A DNA stretch of 64,000 nt, from contig NZ_CP158281.1 in assembly GCF_040256645.1 (NCBI RefSeq), positions 1,178,001 to 1,242,000 of the forward strand. The letters run 5' to 3'. The position numbers and the translations under genes were made by a program. The notes beneath the pieces were generated by a model. The model made no database searches. It saw only the letters and a program-made list of their open reading frames with translations, and was not told the origin of the DNA. Below, one piece after another: positions 62,940 to 64,000 of this stretch (positions within the stretch are counted from its first letter, which is position 1; every line of letters begins with the position of its first letter). Source of the DNA: Brevibacterium sp. CBA3109. Its GTDB lineage: Bacteria > Actinomycetota > Actinomycetes > Actinomycetales > Brevibacteriaceae.

Positions 62940-64000
62940 GCAGGTATTCAGTGCACATATCCTCCCCGAACTGGTAGCGCCGGAATGGCCGACGCAGCGC
63001 CTGCGCCATGACCGGAGTTCCCTCGAAGCGGATCCCCGGGATTCCATTGCCGATGAACACAGGTGCCGAGGTGAGGAACAGTCGGTCGAGCACGCCGGCG
63101 GCAAGGAACGACGACACGGTCCGTCCGCCGCCCTCAACGAGGATCGACCCGGCGACATGCTCACGGATGAGCGAGACGATGAGTGCTGGAGAGATCTCGT
63201 CATCCTCAGCCACAGGGAGCCGAACCATACGGACGTGGTCGCCGACGTCCGAACCGGGGGCAACCTCGGCGCCGATGAGCCACAGCGTCGGTGCCTCCGG
63301 CGAGGTGAGGACGGTTGCTGTGGCCGGGACCCGACCATGCGGGTCGAGGACGACGCGGACAGGATTCTTCCCGGGCACGGCGCGCACGGTCAGCTGGGGA
63401 TCATCGGCGATGACCGTGCCGCATCCGACCAGAACGGCACCGACGGAGGCCCGGATCCGATGGAGGTGTGCACGGTCGATCTGCCCGGAGACGAATTGGG
63501 CGTCACCATCGGATGTCGCGATGAAACCGTCCTCACTCTGCGCCAATTGCGCAACGACTTCATCACCGTCGGCGATCGTGTCGTAGACCTCGAGAGCGTT
63601 GTCAGTACTCGTCTCCGCTGAGCCGGCGTGCGGGTGATCGGTTGAGCCGGCGTGCGGGTGATCGGGAGGGACGATGTGGTTCATGAACCGACGTTTGGTC
63701 TCAAGATAGGCGGAGTTCTCCGGCCTGTCGGGCACCTGGAGGCCACGACGATCGGTCACCGTGATTCCCAGGTCCTCGAGCGCGGTGATCTTGCTCGGAT
63801 TCGAGGACAGCAGGGTGATCTGCGGGCAGTCGAGTTCCTGGAGGATCGCCGCTGCGGCAGTGTAGTCCCGGGCATCGTCGGGCAGGTCGAGTGCACGGTT
63901 GGCGGCGACGGTGTCGAGGCCATCATCCTGGAGGGCATAGGCGCGCAGTTTGTTCTCCAGCCCGATGCCGCGACCTTCGTGCCCGCGCAGATAGATGAGG
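62869..64000 (-). CDS. GTP cyclohydrolase II - RibD_C reductase fusion (partial at right edge)
   Basis: Continuous frame from the right edge. Its upstream half is GTP cyclohydrolase II: LRGHEGRGIGLENKLRAYAL, DLPDDARDYTAAAAIL, SSNPSKITALEDLGITV. A linker with a repeated HPHAGS follows, then a RibD C-terminal reductase domain (LVGCGTVIADDPQLTVR and VEGGGRTVSSFLAAG). The zinc Cys of cyclohydrolase II lie outside the window. The combination would open GTP and reduce the resulting pyrimidine or pterin, giving the precursor for the cluster. Confidence 0.85.
   Translation of the reverse strand, partial: LIYLRGHEGRGIGLENKLRAYALQDDGLDTVAANRALDLPDDARDYTAAAAILQELDCPQITLLSSNPSKITALEDLGITVTDRRGLQVPDRPENSAYLETKRRFMNHIVPPDHPHAGSTDHPHAGSAETSTDNALEVYDTIADGDEVVAQLAQSEDGFIATSDGDAQFVSGQIDRAHLHRIRASVGAVLVGCGTVIADDPQLTVRAVPGKNPVRVVLDPHGRVPATATVLTSPEAPTLWLIGAEVAPGSDVGDHVRMVRLPVAEDDEISPALIVSLIREHVAGSILVEGGGRTVSSFLAAGVLDRLFLTSAPVFIGNGIPGIRFEGTPVMAQALRRPFRRYQFGEDMCTEYLLSELANGASAQDSHRCRGGGPTA
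63619..63666. repeat. 24-base tandem duplication in the fusion's linker
   Basis: Two copies, 63619-63642 and 63643-63666, identical at 23 of 24 bases. They code for the two HPHAGS copies in the interdomain linker and keep the frame. Confidence 0.85.

Overview
The window is high-GC, densely coded DNA of a Gram-positive actinobacterium. Lipoproteins with lipoboxes, GTG/TTG starts, ATGA-type gene overlaps, acyl-CoA catabolic operons and an RsrA-like zinc anti-sigma factor all fit. The mix resembles Micrococcales such as Brevibacterium, but no rRNA or marker gene is present to prove the genus. I saw no tRNA, rRNA, CRISPR array, prophage or origin.

Left part (1-20 kb): an oligopeptide/nickel-type ABC importer (dppC partial, dppB, binding lipoprotein); a decayed iron-siderophore ABC remnant; an SbcD/SbcC-like nuclease-ATPase pair; an acyl-CoA catabolic operon (phosphotransferase-like, SDR, acyl-CoA dehydrogenase, acyl-CoA ligase) divergent from a quinone oxidoreductase, with a TetR-type palindrome between them; a NERD-nuclease/UvrD-like helicase; a TAXI-type TRAP transporter (fused permease and divergent binding protein); and a LysR regulator.

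Middle (20-47 kb): a broken MFS transporter, a BCCT carrier, and a four-carbon sugar-acid locus (GntP permease, DUF1537 kinase, PdxA2-like dehydrogenase, DeoR regulator). A CopB-type copper ATPase follows with a CsoR-like box on its promoter, then a ThDP enzyme, a butanediol-dehydrogenase-like ADH, RraA family, D-cysteine desulfhydrase/ACC deaminase family, a dicarboxylate/amino acid symporter, a large acyl-CoA dehydrogenase, PAP2 phosphatase, acetamidase/formamidase with an SDR, a nucleoside hydrolase-ribokinase-GntR salvage locus, and a tandem universal stress protein.

Right part (47-64 kb): a patchy AT-richer stretch with an acetamidase fragment, a DUF4352 membrane protein and an ISL3 transposase remnant; a macrolide-phosphotransferase-like gene with a flavoprotein reductase and a fructosamine-kinase-like gene; a split DUF998 gene; a membrane-anchored protein with six-residue Arg/Asp repeats; a DUF1348 gene frameshifted by a 5-bp duplication; a phospholipase D/cardiolipin synthase; and an ECF sigma/anti-sigma pair. 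The window ends in a tightly coupled cluster (58.6 kb to the right edge): MDR dehydrogenase, 6-carboxytetrahydropterin-synthase-like protein with an altered metal motif, glycosyltransferase, methyltransferase, UPF0104 membrane protein, and a convergent GTP cyclohydrolase II-RibD_C fusion. This looks like a pathway for a GTP-derived, glycosylated, methylated pteridine- or pyrimidine-type compound whose product I do not know, and it is the best candidate for an undescribed system. A second theme is small-scale decay: at least seven genes or gene fragments are internally deleted, frameshifted or truncated.
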